A stretch of DNA of 64,000 bases from Sipunculus nudus (lineage: Eukaryota; Annelida; Sipuncula; Golfingiida; Sipunculidae). The stretch's first letter is position 1. Each line of letters begins with the position of its first letter. Of this stretch, positions 1 to 13,500 are shown piece by piece. The notes under the pieces are model-generated. The model worked only from the letters and a program-made list of their open reading frames with translations. It had not been told where the DNA came from and searched no databases. Location of the stretch: contig CM049318.1 in NCBI GenBank assembly GCA_026874595.1, positions 19,567,456 through 19,631,455 on the forward strand. The letters are read 5' to 3'. The position numbers and the translations under genes are program-made.

Positions 1-535
1 AAGATATGGCCTCTTTAAGTAGGACTTTCACCGTTTTAATTTAGATTGATGTATTGGTAAATGCAGGTGGACTGATCAGTATGTACATCAGTGGCTTTAA
101 AGAAAATCAGATTAATTCTTCATAAATTGGTATTAAAACAATTAAATTTTGTTAGAAACGTATGATTACTTGGAAAAAAAATGTTTTATGTTGTTTTTAA
201 TAATTTGTCAGATGCTGAGGTGGCATTTTTTTACAACCATAAGGTCAATTACAGATCATTTAAATCAGACTTGCATACAGGTATTCTCTCTTCATTTGCA
301 TATTGGTATTACCATAATCTTGGGCTGGTAATTGACACGGGTGTATCTGCTGAAAGCCAGATCTGTTGTAGTGGCCTGAACAGTGTCCTTTGTATGCCTT
401 TATCAGAATATGTAAAACACTTCTTTTGTTGTTAATTGCCCCAAAGTTTTCAGGTTTTCCATTGCTTTTGTCTGTATCCATTGGCTGTACCTGTGGGAGA
501 GATTATAATAACTATTTTTATTTTCTTTTATTTAG

Positions 536-1170
536 CTGGCCATGAGGAACCCCTGAGACCTCAGTAGCCCTTGAATGTTGTGTTCAAGGTAAGTTACATG
601 CACAATTTAAGCTCATCACTAACCGTTTTCTCTCTCCAAGGGAAAATCTGCTATAAAACATCTATGCAAAGTCTCAGAAGAATGCCCTTATGAATCTTCA
701 AATAGAGAACCAACCAACCAAGTTCTGACAAGAGCTGTTGAGGTACAAACAGGAAAAATGACTTGTAATAATAACTAAGCAGTAAATTAAGATGATTCAT
801 TTATATCATACAAACAATTGTTTACCCTGAAATATTTTAAAATGTGTAATTATTTATTTGTTTATGAGGTTGTTTAATTTCAAGAATACAAGTATTTATT
901 TTTTCAATAAATGTTTAGGGATTTTCTATTTTTTATTTTATTTTGCAGAAACCATGGAAGATCGAGGAAAAGGTAGAATAGAATAAGAATAAGGCTGTGT
1001 GCGAAAAGAGTACCTGGATTCCAGCGACAGCACCGTTCATATCACTGCCACATGGACATTTAAAAATACAGTTCATTCACTCATAGTTTCTTTTTTAATG
1101 GCATTTACCAACAGTTCAGTATTTCATTTTGTATTTTACAGAGAATAAATATATTTTTCATATAAATCTG
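536..1170 (+). other. Possible 3'-terminal exons of an upstream transcript
   Basis: Three blocks look like exons. 536-588 lies between a pyrimidine-rich tract ending in AG and a strong donor (AAG|gtaag). 641-742 follows ctctccaag and ends GAG|gtacaa. 949 onwards follows ttttgcag and reaches AATAAA at 1144-1149. The second and third blocks join in one open frame ending at a TAG just after 980 (end of product ...KPWKIEEKVE). The first block has a stop in the matching phase, so it would be 3' UTR, an alternative end, or not part of the same message. No protein family is recognised. The call rests only on splice-like signals, the joined frame and the polyadenylation signal, so it is weak. Any gene body would lie left of the window. 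Confidence 0.25.
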
Positions 1171-4100
1171 CTTTCTTGATTTTTTATGTGTGAAGGAAGA
1201 TGGCCAACACCTAAGTGACAACATAGTTATCCCAAGTATTAGTGTTGGGACGGATGATCTATTATAACTGATGATCAGTTGGCTGATGCAGACAGTATGA
1301 TGTTTGACCTTGCAGCATGATCAATTATAGGCTTAATCACAAAGTTTAGGCTTTATAATGATGGAAGTTATGCTTTCATAAAATTTATATAAACAGCTTA
1401 AGAACTATTTGTGTTTACTAATTGATTCACACCCACAATATACACTTTTAGGGTACAGAGTTATCAGACATATTGATCAAGCCTATACTAGTATATCTAC
1501 GGAGAGGAATGTGTAGGTCTCTATTTGATATGAAATTTCATGCTTGTAGAGGTCAATCAATTTTTACTGATAGTGCAATTTAGAATTTTGAATTTTGGAT
1601 TTGATAATTTGCAAATTTAATAAATATATAAATATATTTTTGTGATTAAATATACATCTGTATGCATAATTTGATGCTGTATGAGCAAAATAAGGGATAA
1701 ATGATGATGTAGTTTATAATTGTAAATCAACATATATATTCAGATATATGTGTATGTTATATTGCAAAGTTATAAGATTTATAAATTTTAAAGAACTGAT
1801 ATAATAAAAAATAAGAGGGTCTGTTCCAAAGATTTGTTAATTATTTTCAGCCTCAGCAGAATGGGAAATGAAGTGATTTGTTAGTCCATCTTTCTGTTTA
1901 TTAATAAATATTTAATAATGATGGACAATGATCATAACCCCCCCTCCCCACAACACCTTGCACCTGTGCGGTAGGAAAGTTAGTTGTATTTTGTATTGTA
2001 ACTGTGTAAAATTTATATAATTGAAAATAACATGCTTTTATAAAAAATTGAGGATCTGACTGAAGATATTAGTCAACAGCTGAATATGTCAACAGTTTAT
2101 CAAACAGCCAAGCGATTAACATGGTAATAGTAAAGATCTTATGCTTTAAACTGCTCACATGGTTCAGTAAGAAAACACATTGTCAGATCACAAAATATTA
2201 TTTTGCAACAGTTCCTTACTCAGTCATCAATTCAAACCAATCCTATCAACCATGGCCTATATAATCTCTTCCTCTCAGATATTTTTCCTCAATTTGTTAT
2301 ATTTTAAGATTTTTACCTTCAAGGTCAACTTCAGCTGACACTCATGACTTAAGGGTCCCTTGTTGTGGGTGACATTCAGAAAAGGTATTCTGTTAAATTA
2401 TGGTGGTGATGTATGTTGTGTGTGTATGAGTGTGCTTTTTTGTGTGCTAATCCTCTCAGCAAAATTTGTACACAGCCAGTTTGCAGAAAATATGACAGAA
2501 ATAAAAGTTTCCAAAGAAGATCACATACTTCTAGCATATATTATTTACACCATCAGGGCTATACTCACAACATCTTGGGCAGGAATACATAACATAAAAT
2601 TGAATTGTTTTCTAATTGCATGGCGGGTCTGTCATAAACATATTATTCACAGAGATGCAAAGATGTTCATAGTAGCTGAAATATTACATTATTCTACAAT
2701 TTACATAGGTCCTATTGAGATGAGAAACATATCCTTTCAATAGACTGTTTATTTCCCTATGCTTATTCATAATACTTAAATATAGGCTTGATTTCTTTTT
2801 AAATTTTTTATCCACTTAATTAGAGATTCCTGTCCAAAAGATAACGAAGCATTTAAACAGTATCAGTTTAGCTCAAAGAAACCTATTTTCAGACAAGAAT
2901 TGAATAAAAAAATGAATTAATCTGGGATGTGATATTATTTTCCTTGTCATTCTTGGAATGGTTAAAAAATTACAGTGAAAGAAAAAGTGGAAGGGGGGGG
3001 GGGGGGGGGGGCAGATTTTCTTAATAAACTTAATTTAGGATTTCTGTCAAATGCTTTCATAGATTTCTGAATGATGAAAGACGCCTGTGAGTTCCATCTG
3101 GTTGCCATACTTGTAAAGGCATCCATAGATATTTTCAAGCAGTATTCCCAATACTTGGAAAACATGGAATGGAATTTTTCCAGGGCAGCAGAAAGTTCAG
3201 ATTTACTGTACACTTAAAATGTGCAGAACTCTCTACAACTTGGTGGCATGTTATGTGCACTTCAACTGATAATAAAATGTTAAGTTTGTTCTATTTTTTT
3301 CAGTTTATGATATTACATGAATTAATTGGTTAACAATCTTCAATGGCATCTTTTATATTTTTTATATAATTACAATGTCGCAAATTATGGAATCATCTTT
3401 TCGCTTTTTGATTAAACTTATTATACAATTATATAAATGTAATGATTATTTAAATAACAATAAATTTTACAGTGGGAACGACCCTGATACCTAAATTTCC
3501 TGCATCACCAGTGCATGTAAGTGAAACGCATTGCTTTCATTATTTCAATGCATATTCCACAGGCTTCACCAAGTTGTCAATATTTTATGATACACTTGTT
3601 TTGAAACGAGGCTTGGGAACCGTCGGGGGAATTCCGTCACGGGGTTTCCCCAAAAAGTTTCAGATCAAGATCAGACGGTTTCAGGTTCACTCAAACATTG
3701 TGAGCGATTAAGAGTTGAAATGTTTTCATGAGTATCTAGGTGAGCCGCATCATCAATATATACAAAAAGTGAAATGCATTAAGATTTGATATGCTAGACA
3801 TAAGGACAGAATTTAGAAACTGTACCAATAACTTCAAAACTTTACTCGCGCTCGCCATGCCCATTTTCCACAGTTACACTCACACTGAGTCACAGTCTAC
3901 GTCAGATTGCCGACAGACAACACCCACACACATTGAAACTGGTCATTTTAAAGTACTTTATTATGTTTAAAGTTTAATAAGTTTGATTGTAACGATTCCC
4001 ACGTAAATCCATACTGTAAAATGGGATTTTAAAATGGGAAAATCTAAAGGTGTATTTTAACAGAGTTAATGAAGAGGCTTTCAAATTTTTCATAGGCGTG

Positions 4101-6112
4101 TACTGCCCGGGTACTTGCAGCCATCTGTCAATGACTATGATCTGACATATAAATCCAGAATAAGTCAGCACGTTTTCAATACATGAATACAAGAATAGGT
4201 ATATCAGTCAATTTGCCAAAATTGGAATCCAGTGATGATAATTACATCAGCAGATGGGAACATCTTGGACTGAACACCAGCAGGTTTATTCGATCACCAG
4301 CAGTCTTAAATATTCACATATAATGTTTGTTAGAATTCCAATACTGGGGCTGGAAATTAATGACAGTGGTCACTTTTCACCATACATCCAGTGGTATTAT
4401 TAGCAAAATTCATCTTTTCCCTTCTTTAATCATGATGCTAAGAGGAAATTAATTCAGTTCTCCAAGAAAAAGAAAATTGGCATTCATCAAGGTCTTTAAA
4501 GGGCGCGGCCATCCTGGCCAGACAGACTCACAGGATGGTGAATTATACAAGAGTGGACGTAATTTTCAATGGAATGTTAGGCTAAAAAGATTAACTTTAG
4601 ATATCTCTGTCCTGCTTACAGGTCCTTATTTTTTTCATATCTACATAATTAGAAATCCATTTTATACTTGTTTTTATCACAAGATAAAGAAAGAAATGTG
4701 TGAGAAATTGATAGAATTTGGAAGTACCTTCCAGTTTGGAAAGACATGCCAGAAGCATGTGATATGAGTTATCCTATGATCAGACTTATTATCTTCCAAC
4801 CAGTCACACTAAAGTACAAATTCTGCCAACTGTCCTGTGGCCAGCACATAGATGGGTGATGGCCTGGTTGTGGGTACCTTGACAACAAGACTCTCCTCAC
4901 ACCTGGCACAGTCATTCTTTCTGGCCCCTTTATTCTTACATGGTTAACCTGAGATTTGGAGAGGGATTTCAGCAAGCCCTTTTATTGCAGAATTGCAAGC
5001 AGATTTTCTCAATACCAATGTGATCAACTGGGTTGTCGCAAAACATTTTTTTCTCTTTTTTTTCTTAAAATTTTAATCCAAGAATTGGTACTGTATTAAT
5101 GTAACTACAAAAGAGGAAAAAAAGTGAGAAACTTAATTGAAATAATAGCAAAACCAACCTGACCAGCGCAGTCAAACGTCCATGCTGGTTGTGTGTCATT
5201 CATGTATATATATATAACCAATTATCACATTTAGCCCTGTCTGCTGGGTGTTTGAAAGCAGGAAACAGTGGCTCTGTGTTTATCAGAAAGACACTAGACT
5301 GGGTTTGCTTGTCCAAGTTCTAAAAACAAATTGCAGTGTTTTACATTCGATAGGATTTTATTAAACTTGGTGTAGTAGCGGATGCTGAAGACCCTCACAT
5401 CTGTTCCCACCACCTTCCCCCCAAACACAATGATCCACCTGGTCAGTGTCCAGCATGAAACTGACACATTCTGTTCTTCCAGCCATCAGATCAGGCCTGA
5501 ACGCTTGTCCTGCTACATGCTCAATCATTTTTACAAAAATTTACAATAGAATTATGAAATGTAACGGGCTTTACCTTCTCACAACAATATCATGCTCCTC
5601 CCCCCCCCCCAAACAAAATATCAAATAATCCAAAGAATAGTGCATGACCAGCTTACTGGTACATGTATAAGCTGAGTGGCTATGCTTACATCACTTTCAT
5701 GCATGATTTTAGGGATTATTGGATATGTTTTTCAAGGGACAAGCATTATATCTGAAGAAGGTAAAGCTTTTTTCATTTCATAATTCTCATGTACAAAAAA
5801 ACATCCAAGTTGTAAAGTATACAATATTTTCCTTTGCATACCTAATTAAACCATTCTTTTCACTTAACTGGTTTAACCTGTAAATGATTTAGAGCCTACA
5901 CTTTTCAACAATTGAACTTTTACAAAGGATATATGCCAAACACAAATGCCAGATCTAATTTCAGGGCTTTTAAAGTAGTTTTATTTCACCTTGTCACTGA
6001 TATTGAAATGCTTAATACTTTCAGATTACTTACTTGCGTGATTTCTCCATGCCAGAAACTCCAGACATCCAGCCTATATGATTAAGAAAGACAATAATTG
6101 TGAGCTGTCACC
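1171..6112. other. Intergenic stretch, no gene recognised
   Basis: About 5 kb of AT-rich DNA. Open frames here are short, often start at non-ATG codons, lack recognisable domains and have no convincing splice partners. A 19-G run lies at 2993-3011 and a short TA run near 5206. The stretch must include the promoter and any 5' UTR exons of the ankyrin gene that starts at 6113, but I cannot place them. Confidence 0.5.
2993..3011 (+). repeat. Poly-G tract (19 G)
   Basis: An uninterrupted run of 19 G. It is a plausible G-quadruplex on this strand, and its exact length is prone to sequencing error. Confidence 0.9.
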
Positions 6113-6794
6113 ATGGATACACCAGCAAGTGCTACTGTAGATACAGGTGAAACTGCCACAGTAGAGACAACAGGTAATGCAGCACCTGTAGCAACAAGTA
6201 ACAGCATGGATACCATAGCCGGTGTAGACTTGTCCCTGCCTTCTGATAATACCAAAAACGAGAACACAAACAGCAATGCTGGAGAATCCAGTGTGGCTCC
6301 AGAACCTGAACCAGACCCTGCCTCAGATTTACCAATTCACTTTGCAGCACAAAACTTTGACTTGAAGGCAGTGCAGGAGTTCTGTAAAATCAAAGATCTG
6401 CACAAAAGGCTGGACAACAAAGGCCGGAATGCCTTGCATGCTATGGTTGCTGCTTTCATAGGCTTAAATCAGAATATTAAGAAAGAGAATTACTCCAAGT
6501 TTAGAGATATACTGGTTGCCTTAAAGCAGGGTGGAGTTGATTTGAACCAGGGTGACAATAAAGGACTGACATGTCTGCATATGTTGGCTCCAAATTATGC
6601 TTGTGTTGATGTTATTAAGGATGTCATTGAAGCAGGGGTGAGGGTAAACGGCACAGACCGCTCTGGACAGACACCCATTCACAAAGCTGTACTCGTCGGA
6701 AATGTGGAAAACATGCGTGTTTTGATCCATCGTGGAGCTGACCCAAATGTACGTGACTCTGAAGGACAGACACCACTTCATTTGGCAGTGTCAG
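6113..6794 (+). CDS. Ankyrin gene, coding exon 1
   Basis: Codes residues 1-227 and one base of codon 228. The donor is TCAG|gtatgt. It holds the disordered N-terminus, four full ankyrin repeats and the start of the fifth. The exon may extend upstream as 5' UTR. Confidence 0.85.
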
Positions 6795-8664
6795 GTATGT
6801 TACAGTGTGAACTTGGCTGGAGGTAATGTATTGACCTTGTGTTTGATACTTTTGGAGATGATATGTGTGCAGACCATGCAGGGTTAGTTTTAGTTTGTTA
6901 ATGGTCATGTGTGCACTCTATTCAGTTTTATTGCTCTACATGCAATAATGCATGTTGTATTGATAAAAGAGTAAGTCAGATAGAAACATCCTTTTTTGAA
7001 TACATATACTTGGTCAAATGAACAATGTTCATAGTGTCTGTATGGTAACTGCTAACTCATATAAATGATCCTGGTTCACAAAGATGTTTTTTACAATATT
7101 TTTTCCATGTCTTAAATATAAGCCGAGTCAGTCCAGCATTGATAAATGAATGTAATATTCTGCTAACCATAATCTACTGTAAAGTATTCATAATATTTTT
7201 AAGTGCAGATAACATTTATGAATGGAAAACAGATCCATTAAACTTTATTTGATAATTACAAGTGCATTAACACTTACACTAACTGCTGCTAAATGGTTGT
7301 TGTAGTTAAGATGAACCATGAAGCTGTGGAGTATCTCCTGAACCACGGGGCGAGTCCTAATGTAGAAGACCGGGGCAAGCGCTCACCGTTACATGCCATC
7401 GTCAAAGCTCGTCGCTGGGAATATGTGAAAGTGTTGATGAAAAATGGGGCCCGGGTGGACAGGAAGGACAGTTCAGGTCAGACACCTGTCCACATGGCTG
7501 CAGCTAAAGACATGACTGGTAAGAAGGATCTGTTAGTGTAGAAGTTTACTTTGTCTGTTATCCTGGGGATATTGCTCATATATGCAGAACTAAAAATATA
7601 ACATTTCAAATAGATGTTTAAGCTTTCATCTTTCAAGGTAGTATTTTCTCTACTGTCTAGCCGTGAGTACATGGCTCAGAAGGCATTTTTTTTTACTGAT
7701 CTTACTGGCCTATTTTGATTCATGATGGCAGTCATACAGAAAACTACACTGCATTTCCATCAATACTGTTGCTGTGATCATATGCTCTTCACACAGCGGT
7801 TATACACCGTGGTCATCACAGATCTCTTTTTGTGTAACCTCTGCTTTGTATTCCAAGATTTTGGGGGTAAGAATACCAGGATGCACACAGAGCAAAGAAT
7901 TGTAATCATACCAATGAGAGTGTGGTACAGCATTGTGCATCCAGGTCCAAATGTTAAACATGTGACACCCTCTCTCACTTGTCTGATAACACCAGCTCTC
8001 TTTGGTCTTGTGCCAGAAATGGTGATATTTGTAATATCAGAACAGAGGAATTTGTTCACGTTAAGTTAGTTTGTTTATGCCATGTTACACCAAAACAAGT
8101 ATTTATGTACACAAACTAACCTTTTTTAATGGTTATTATGCCACAAAATATATTCCACTGCATCTTAAGATATGCATGAGTGACCTAATAATTAATATAA
8201 TATAATATATGATAATGTAATAATTTAATTTGTCATGCCTTGTTTTACAGTGGCTGGATAATGTATCAGCTGGCTTAGGGGTTGTATTCTCCTAATAAAT
8301 CCCTTGTGGTTTCATTTTAGGGGCAGTACTTAAGGCTCTGGTCCATGGCAAGCCAAATCTGAACATTCCTGACGATATATACCACGAGACGGCGCTACAC
8401 AAGGCGATCAAGCACAACATGCAGATGAACGTGAGGATACTGACACAGCGGAGAGCAAACACCAATGTGAAGGACATGTTCGGAGAGACAGCACTACATA
8501 AAGCTGCAGCTAACACGGACATTATACTGTGGCGGGAGCTTTTAAATAATAATGGAGATGTTAATATGCCAAATGAGGCTGGTGTTACGCCCTACCAGAA
8601 GGCTGTTAAAGCTCGTAACACAGTAGCTGTTGCTATGATGAGACAATACAATAAGGTCGAATAA
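6113..8664 (+). CDS. Ankyrin-repeat protein, complete three-exon gene, 412 aa
   Basis: Exons 6113-6794, 7306-7518 and 8321-8664 join in phase (682+213+344 = 1239 bases) to give 412 residues and a TAA stop. The start ATG at 6113 has a good Kozak context (caccATGg) and opens the frame. Residues 1-72 are low in complexity and rich in T, A, S, N and E, ending in an acidic proline stretch (PEPEPDP), so they are probably disordered. About nine ankyrin repeats follow to the C-terminus, most with recognisable TPLHxA-type cores: LPIHFAA (73), NALHAM (106), TCLHML (153), TPIHKA (187), TPLHLA (220), then SPLHAI, TPVHMA and two TALHKA. There is no signal peptide, membrane segment, death domain or SOCS box. 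Ankyrin stacks bind other proteins, so a cytosolic or nuclear scaffold is the default inference. No closer ortholog is recognised. Ankyrin-only proteins are abundant in molluscs. Confidence 0.85.
7306..7518 (+). CDS. Ankyrin gene, coding exon 2
   Basis: The acceptor is ttgttgtag|TT and the donor ACTG|gtaaga. Phase is 1 in and 1 out over 213 bases. It completes the fifth repeat (VKMNHEAVEYLLNHGASPN) and encodes the sixth and the start of the seventh. The open frame runs 5' through the acceptor into intron, so the splice site rather than an ATG defines the left edge. Confidence 0.85.
8321..8664 (+). CDS. Ankyrin gene, coding exon 3 (terminal)
   Basis: The acceptor is cattttag|GG and the exon runs to TAA at 8662-8664. 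It encodes the rest of the seventh repeat plus two clear repeats with TALHKA cores and a C-terminal capping-type helix pair (TPYQKAVKARN onwards). Confidence 0.85.
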
Positions 8665-8955
8665 ACCACATGTTTGATTACAAATAGAAGACAAGTACAT
8701 GGCTCTGGTTCCAAAACTAAGTTAACATTTACAGACTTTGAACAAGTGTGCATTACTACAGGTAACGTTTGCAGGGTTCTCACAAGGTAAAAATCTTTTA
8801 ATTTATATGAACATGTATTGTATAAAACGTATAAACTACACCATGACATTGCTAACATTCATACAGTATCAGATTAAAATACTGCAGTGTGCTCCACCAG
8901 ATTTTGAACAGACCATGCAGTTTATCATGGTTACCAAGTTAATATAAACAGATTA

Positions 8956-8961
8956 AATAAA
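8956..8961 (+). terminator. Candidate polyadenylation signal of the ankyrin gene
   Basis: AATAAA about 290 bases after the stop codon, within an AT-rich 3' region. It is the first canonical hexamer I see downstream of the stop. Confidence 0.45.
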
Positions 8962-10680
8962 ATAAGCTGGTTATATACTCTGTAACAAACTCCTATTTAC
9001 TAAAAAAGAAACACATCCAGAACTGAGACTAAACTAAGATTCCTTATGCACTGATCAGGCATGTGGAATGTGCATCTGGCAAACTACATGTAGTGATTTT
9101 TGCCCATTCTGCATGGAATCCAAGAACAACACAGAGATAACATGCAGGCTGCCATGCCGCGGTACATATGAAATTTCTCAACACGCATTACGCATGCCAT
9201 ACAAAAGGTATCTTAGCACAAGAATTATTGCAAAATAAATTAAGCAGTAAAGTTGATAAAATAGATAACCATTATGATTTATCTGTGACAAATTGTTCTT
9301 ACACTTGTTACAGGAACTGTGCCTTTTAAATGCATGTTTGTGTATATATTTATATGTGTTATACAGTCATATATATACAAACTGCATTATTACTATACAC
9401 AAGTTGGAAGTGTTTAAAGGTCACGTGTCTGGTACTGTTCAGATTATACCTTCAGGTACCAAAGTGCTACATTTACAATAATATATACAATACATGCACA
9501 CACCACTTTTTTAATTCATGTAATGATCTAGGTCTACATACATTAAAAGTCCAAAATTCATATTCAAATATTCATGTTAGTGAGACTGCTAATATACTGC
9601 CAGAATACAGCGGACTAATCAATATATTTTCTTTGGTGATTATGGTACAGACATAGAGGTCAATTAGTAGATAAAGAACATGAAGACATTGACACCAGGA
9701 ATGTTTAAGTAGTCCATCAGTATGTATAGATGTTCTATTTATGCTTATTTGTACACCAAAAACCTTGTGTTTAACTGTGATAAATATTATCGTGTATGTG
9801 TAATGAGGTTAAAATCACAATTTCAGATGTTGAAAAAGTTTAATAAATCTATCATATTTTATTGCATGAAAACTGATTTTCTTACCGCTGAAGTTAGAAC
9901 AACATGAAACAATGAGTTAACTTTTAAAATGAAAGGAGAAATACAAGTCATAATCAAGAAGACATAGTTAAATGTGTTTAATGTGCAGAGGCATTACTTA
10001 TTTATGGTGCTTAAATAATGTATTAGGTGGCAGGGGCCAGCATGCATACATAAAATCCATATATAGATTAGTAGATTTATATTGAGCTTTTTGTTACAAC
10101 TGAAACTGCAGTGGTGTATTCATTAGTTATATTATTACTGTCATATTAAACTGATTATTTTACATATAAGAGTATAGTTTCTATTTGTGAAATTGTTTGC
10201 TTGTAGTTAAGCTGTGTGTGTGTGTGTCCATAATCCCGGTTTGAAAACATGGGGATCTATTATTGACGCTGCTCAAAACATATTAACAATCATTTAAAAC
10301 AAGCAACAGTTTCAACGTAAGTACTGAAGTAAGAATACACAACAAATTTGTAATGTGTCTTAAAAACAAAGCCCCATTATGTCATAAGTCCAGATTATTT
10401 AAATTTTACTGTTAAATATGGACTCCCAAAGTCCATAATTTAAAGGTTTCCACATCCTGAGTAGTCACAGATTTTGAAATCTTATAAATTGGAACATGTA
10501 CTTTAAAATGCCATGAATTTTTGGGAATTTTCAAAGAGTCATTAAAAAATAATGAAATGTTATTTTCAAGCTGTCTTAAAATGTCTCCTTTAAAAATCTC
10601 CTCTCTGTCAGTGTTTCAGGGATGATTTGTAAAATCATATGAGGAATACACACAGTTCAAGCTGAAAAATCACCAAAGTT
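8962..10680. other. Intergenic stretch, no gene recognised
   Basis: AT-rich DNA between the ankyrin gene and the repeat field. It contains only short frames without domain signatures and a small GT run near 10215-10227. I see no RNA gene or mobile element boundary. Confidence 0.5.
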
Positions 10681-11935
10681 ATGGGATTATATGTTCATGT
10701 TTTTAGCAAATCTGTAAGCATATGCGATGGTGCCACCTGCATTAACATGCCTTTTTTTGGGGAAAAAGCTAAAAAATCTTTGTCTTCAAAATCATTTAAC
10801 CATATTGTTCAATATTTTCACAGAAATTATCCCAGAGATGAGCTTTCTCTAGTTATTTTCAGATGGTTTGGTTTGATGAATTTTGGCTGAGAAACAGGAA
10901 TTAATCATTTGGCCTAGCAAGCATACTAACATAACAATCTTAGAAAAGACAGGAGCTGGCATCACCAAGTTTTGTGCAAATGTTGGTCACAGGACTCCTA
11001 TTTGAAACTGAGGTTTTAGTGGCGCCACCTACATCACTCTTGTGTTTTACGGGCAAAAACCTTATAATTTTAGCCTCTTTCAGATTAGAAATGTTTCATG
11101 ATGAAATTCTCAAGTTGGATAGTTCAATTTTTCACAAGAATTATCCTAGGGACGGGTTCTCTCAATTGTATAAGAATAGGTCGAGTTCTTTTATTTTTGG
11201 TAGTCATGAAAAGCTGAAGTTGCGGCCAAGTGAGCCTACATCAAACTGAGGGCTACAAAAGTCTTCTTCTGCAAAACTGTTGTTTCAAATTCTGTAACAT
11301 TGCACAAAAATTACTTTTAGGTGGCCTTTGTTCAAGTTTAATTATATGATTATTGGCTCAATAATTGGACAGCCAAAGGACTGTGAGATCCTTTTGTAAC
11401 AAAGCTTGTAGATTTATTGTGGTAGCAAACTGCATTCAATGCGTTTATAAGCAGAGCTGTAAGGCAACATAAATATTTGTTATCCATATCTAACTCATGT
11501 GTAATCTAAATCCATGAATAATATATATATGTATTCTGATTTTGCTTTAAATAGGCATCTGTTATTATTCTAAATTTGTTAAAAAATATTATGAATATGT
11601 AAGCATGAAAAAAGCATTTAGCAACAGGCCAAGATTTTGTCTATCTATTAATGGCTTGGCAGACTGCGAACTGTTTCAGATTTGGCAACAGGCCAAGTTT
11701 CAGTCTGTATCTGTTTATAGCTTTGGCAGACTGCCAACTGTGTCAGATTAGACAACAGGAGTTCAGTCAGTGCAGCCAGGTACAGGTCAAGAGTTCACTC
11801 TGTGCAGTAGCTGCATCTGAAAATTAGCTTTTCCACTTGGCTGCAAGCATGTTATTATGGGAGCATTATACCTGATGTATATTCCATTGCACAGGTTCCC
11901 ATTAGGCCTGTAGGCCTTGTTTGTGTTTTAGGTCA
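10681..11935. mobile_element. Interspersed repeat, family D, copy 1
   Basis: This block is related to 15673-16508, 52010-52530 and 55745-56262. Shared features are a 'gggaaaaagctaaaaaatctt'-like block, a GTGGCGCCACCTACAT palindrome block near 11020, and 'aggcctgtaggccttgttt' near 11907, matched at 56243. The part from about 10927 to 11767 is almost identical to 15673-16508. Open frames inside it are by-products of this non-coding repeat: the same frame recurs in the second copy, and neither copy resembles a protein family. Confidence 0.5.
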
Positions 11936-11972
11936 TGAAAAGCTGATATTTGTTAGAACCCTGGTAATTATA

Positions 11973-13500
11973 GTATCCGCCAAAACAAAGTTTTGCGGAT
12001 ACTATGTTTTTGACCCTGGTTCCGCCGCCACCATCGCCGTTTTCGTTTCTGGAATAGAACTCTGACGCCACTAGACAGATTTTTCCGAAACTTTACACGA
12101 TTATCGGGTCACATGTGAACTGGTGCCAAAATATTTTGTGTTGACCTCTGACCTATCCTCCCTCCAGTGCGTCTATCTGTTTGTCTGTTTTGACAGATTA
12201 ACCCACATATCTTTGGACTCGTTTGACCAATCAGGAAAAAAAAATTTCGCACAAATGTAGCCCTTGGATAGCTTTATAACATACATAAAAAATAGTGGCA
12301 CCACTTGCAACCATTTCTGCACAGTGTCTGTCTGTTTGTCTGCCCTGGGATATAATCACTCATATCTCTGATTGAAGTGAATGGACTTATCCATCTGAAA
12401 TTTTGCTTGTGTATTCATCCTGGATAGGTTTCTTGATTTTGTGGCAGGTGGTGCCACCTACTTTTCCGTTCGGACTGCAGACATCCAAGCTTATAGCTCA
12501 GGACTGGTTTGACATATCCTCCTGAAATTTTGCATGTGTATAGATCTCACATAGTTTTTTATCATATGCAAAACTGGTGGCGCCACCTGCAACCATTTTT
12601 GCACAGCGTCCGTCTTTTTGTCTGATATAATCTTTTTTGTGGGATAAAATCACTCATATCTCGGCAGTGGTTTGACATATCTGCCTAAAATCTTACAATA
12701 CTGGATATCGCTAATGCAGCTTCTCATGTAGATGAAGGAGAAAAACTACTGGCTGGCGCAGCAGGAAGCTTGTATGTGCAGGCAAGCATGATTCAGCCGG
12801 ACACTCATTAACACTGACGAAACTGACAGTCCCCACTTTGTTAGTTTATACACGATATGTAAGTCTCTTTTATTAATATGATCATTAAATAAATACGAGG
12901 TTACAATTGTTTCGTACCATAATGTATCATAATTCAAGGAAACTTGCAAAATATGACGTTTATCAATGACTAAAGACCCTGTGTAAGTTTCCCTTATATC
13001 ATCCGCTACATGGCAGTTGATTCAAGATCAAATTCTAATGGCAACTGTGCCAAATGCAGATTTTCTTTTGTCTTTTCATGTTCTGTATTTATTGTTTAGC
13101 ATGGCAAAATAAATATGAGTAATAATAAGTATCAGGATGATCGGCAATTAAAAACACTATGCCCACACTGATGTGTTGAATGAATGGGCTGGTCAGGCTG
13201 GTAGCTAGGGGGTACTAGTTGTTTGCCTGCAGTTTTTCAAGCAGGCAGTCATTTACTGCCTCCACACACGAGAGTATTGGTATTAGCGATATCCCGTATT
13301 GTATACAACTTGGATAACTTTCCAGATTCTGTGGTAGGTGGTGCCACCTACATATACATTTCAGCTGCAGACACCCATGCTTATATGCAACACACATCTC
13401 TCTATTTCCCCTCGCCACTCAAACCATGCCTCACTTCACCCGTCCCACTCTGGTTTCGGCGGATACAAGAAGTCGCTTGTCGACTACCCGTATTCTAGTT
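11973..13500 (-). mobile_element. Hairpin-ended non-autonomous element, family C, reverse copy
   Basis: Read on the minus strand, it starts with CTAGAATACGGGTAGTCGAC and ends in the hairpin GTATCCGCAAAAC..GTTTTGGCGGATAC followed by other DNA. The same two ends bound 17013-18185 and 58201-58750. Inside are roughly 270-300-bp units carrying GGTGGC(G)CCACC and a 'tctcggcagtggtttgacatat' type block. About 12720-13210 matches neither other copy and may be an insertion. No transposase or helicase frame is present. Confidence 0.55.

Noticed and set aside
2360-2743. 127-codon open frame on the + strand
   Set aside because: It starts at a non-ATG codon, has no domain signature and lies in AT-rich DNA without splice partners.
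7722-8069. 115-codon frame in the second intron of the ankyrin gene
   Set aside because: No recognisable domain, wrong context for an exon of the ankyrin protein, and ankyrin exons 2 and 3 join perfectly without it.
10974-11249. 91-residue open frame, repeated almost unchanged at 15714-15989
   Set aside because: It recurs because the DNA block is duplicated. It begins and ends without gene signals and resembles no protein family; treated as repeat family D.
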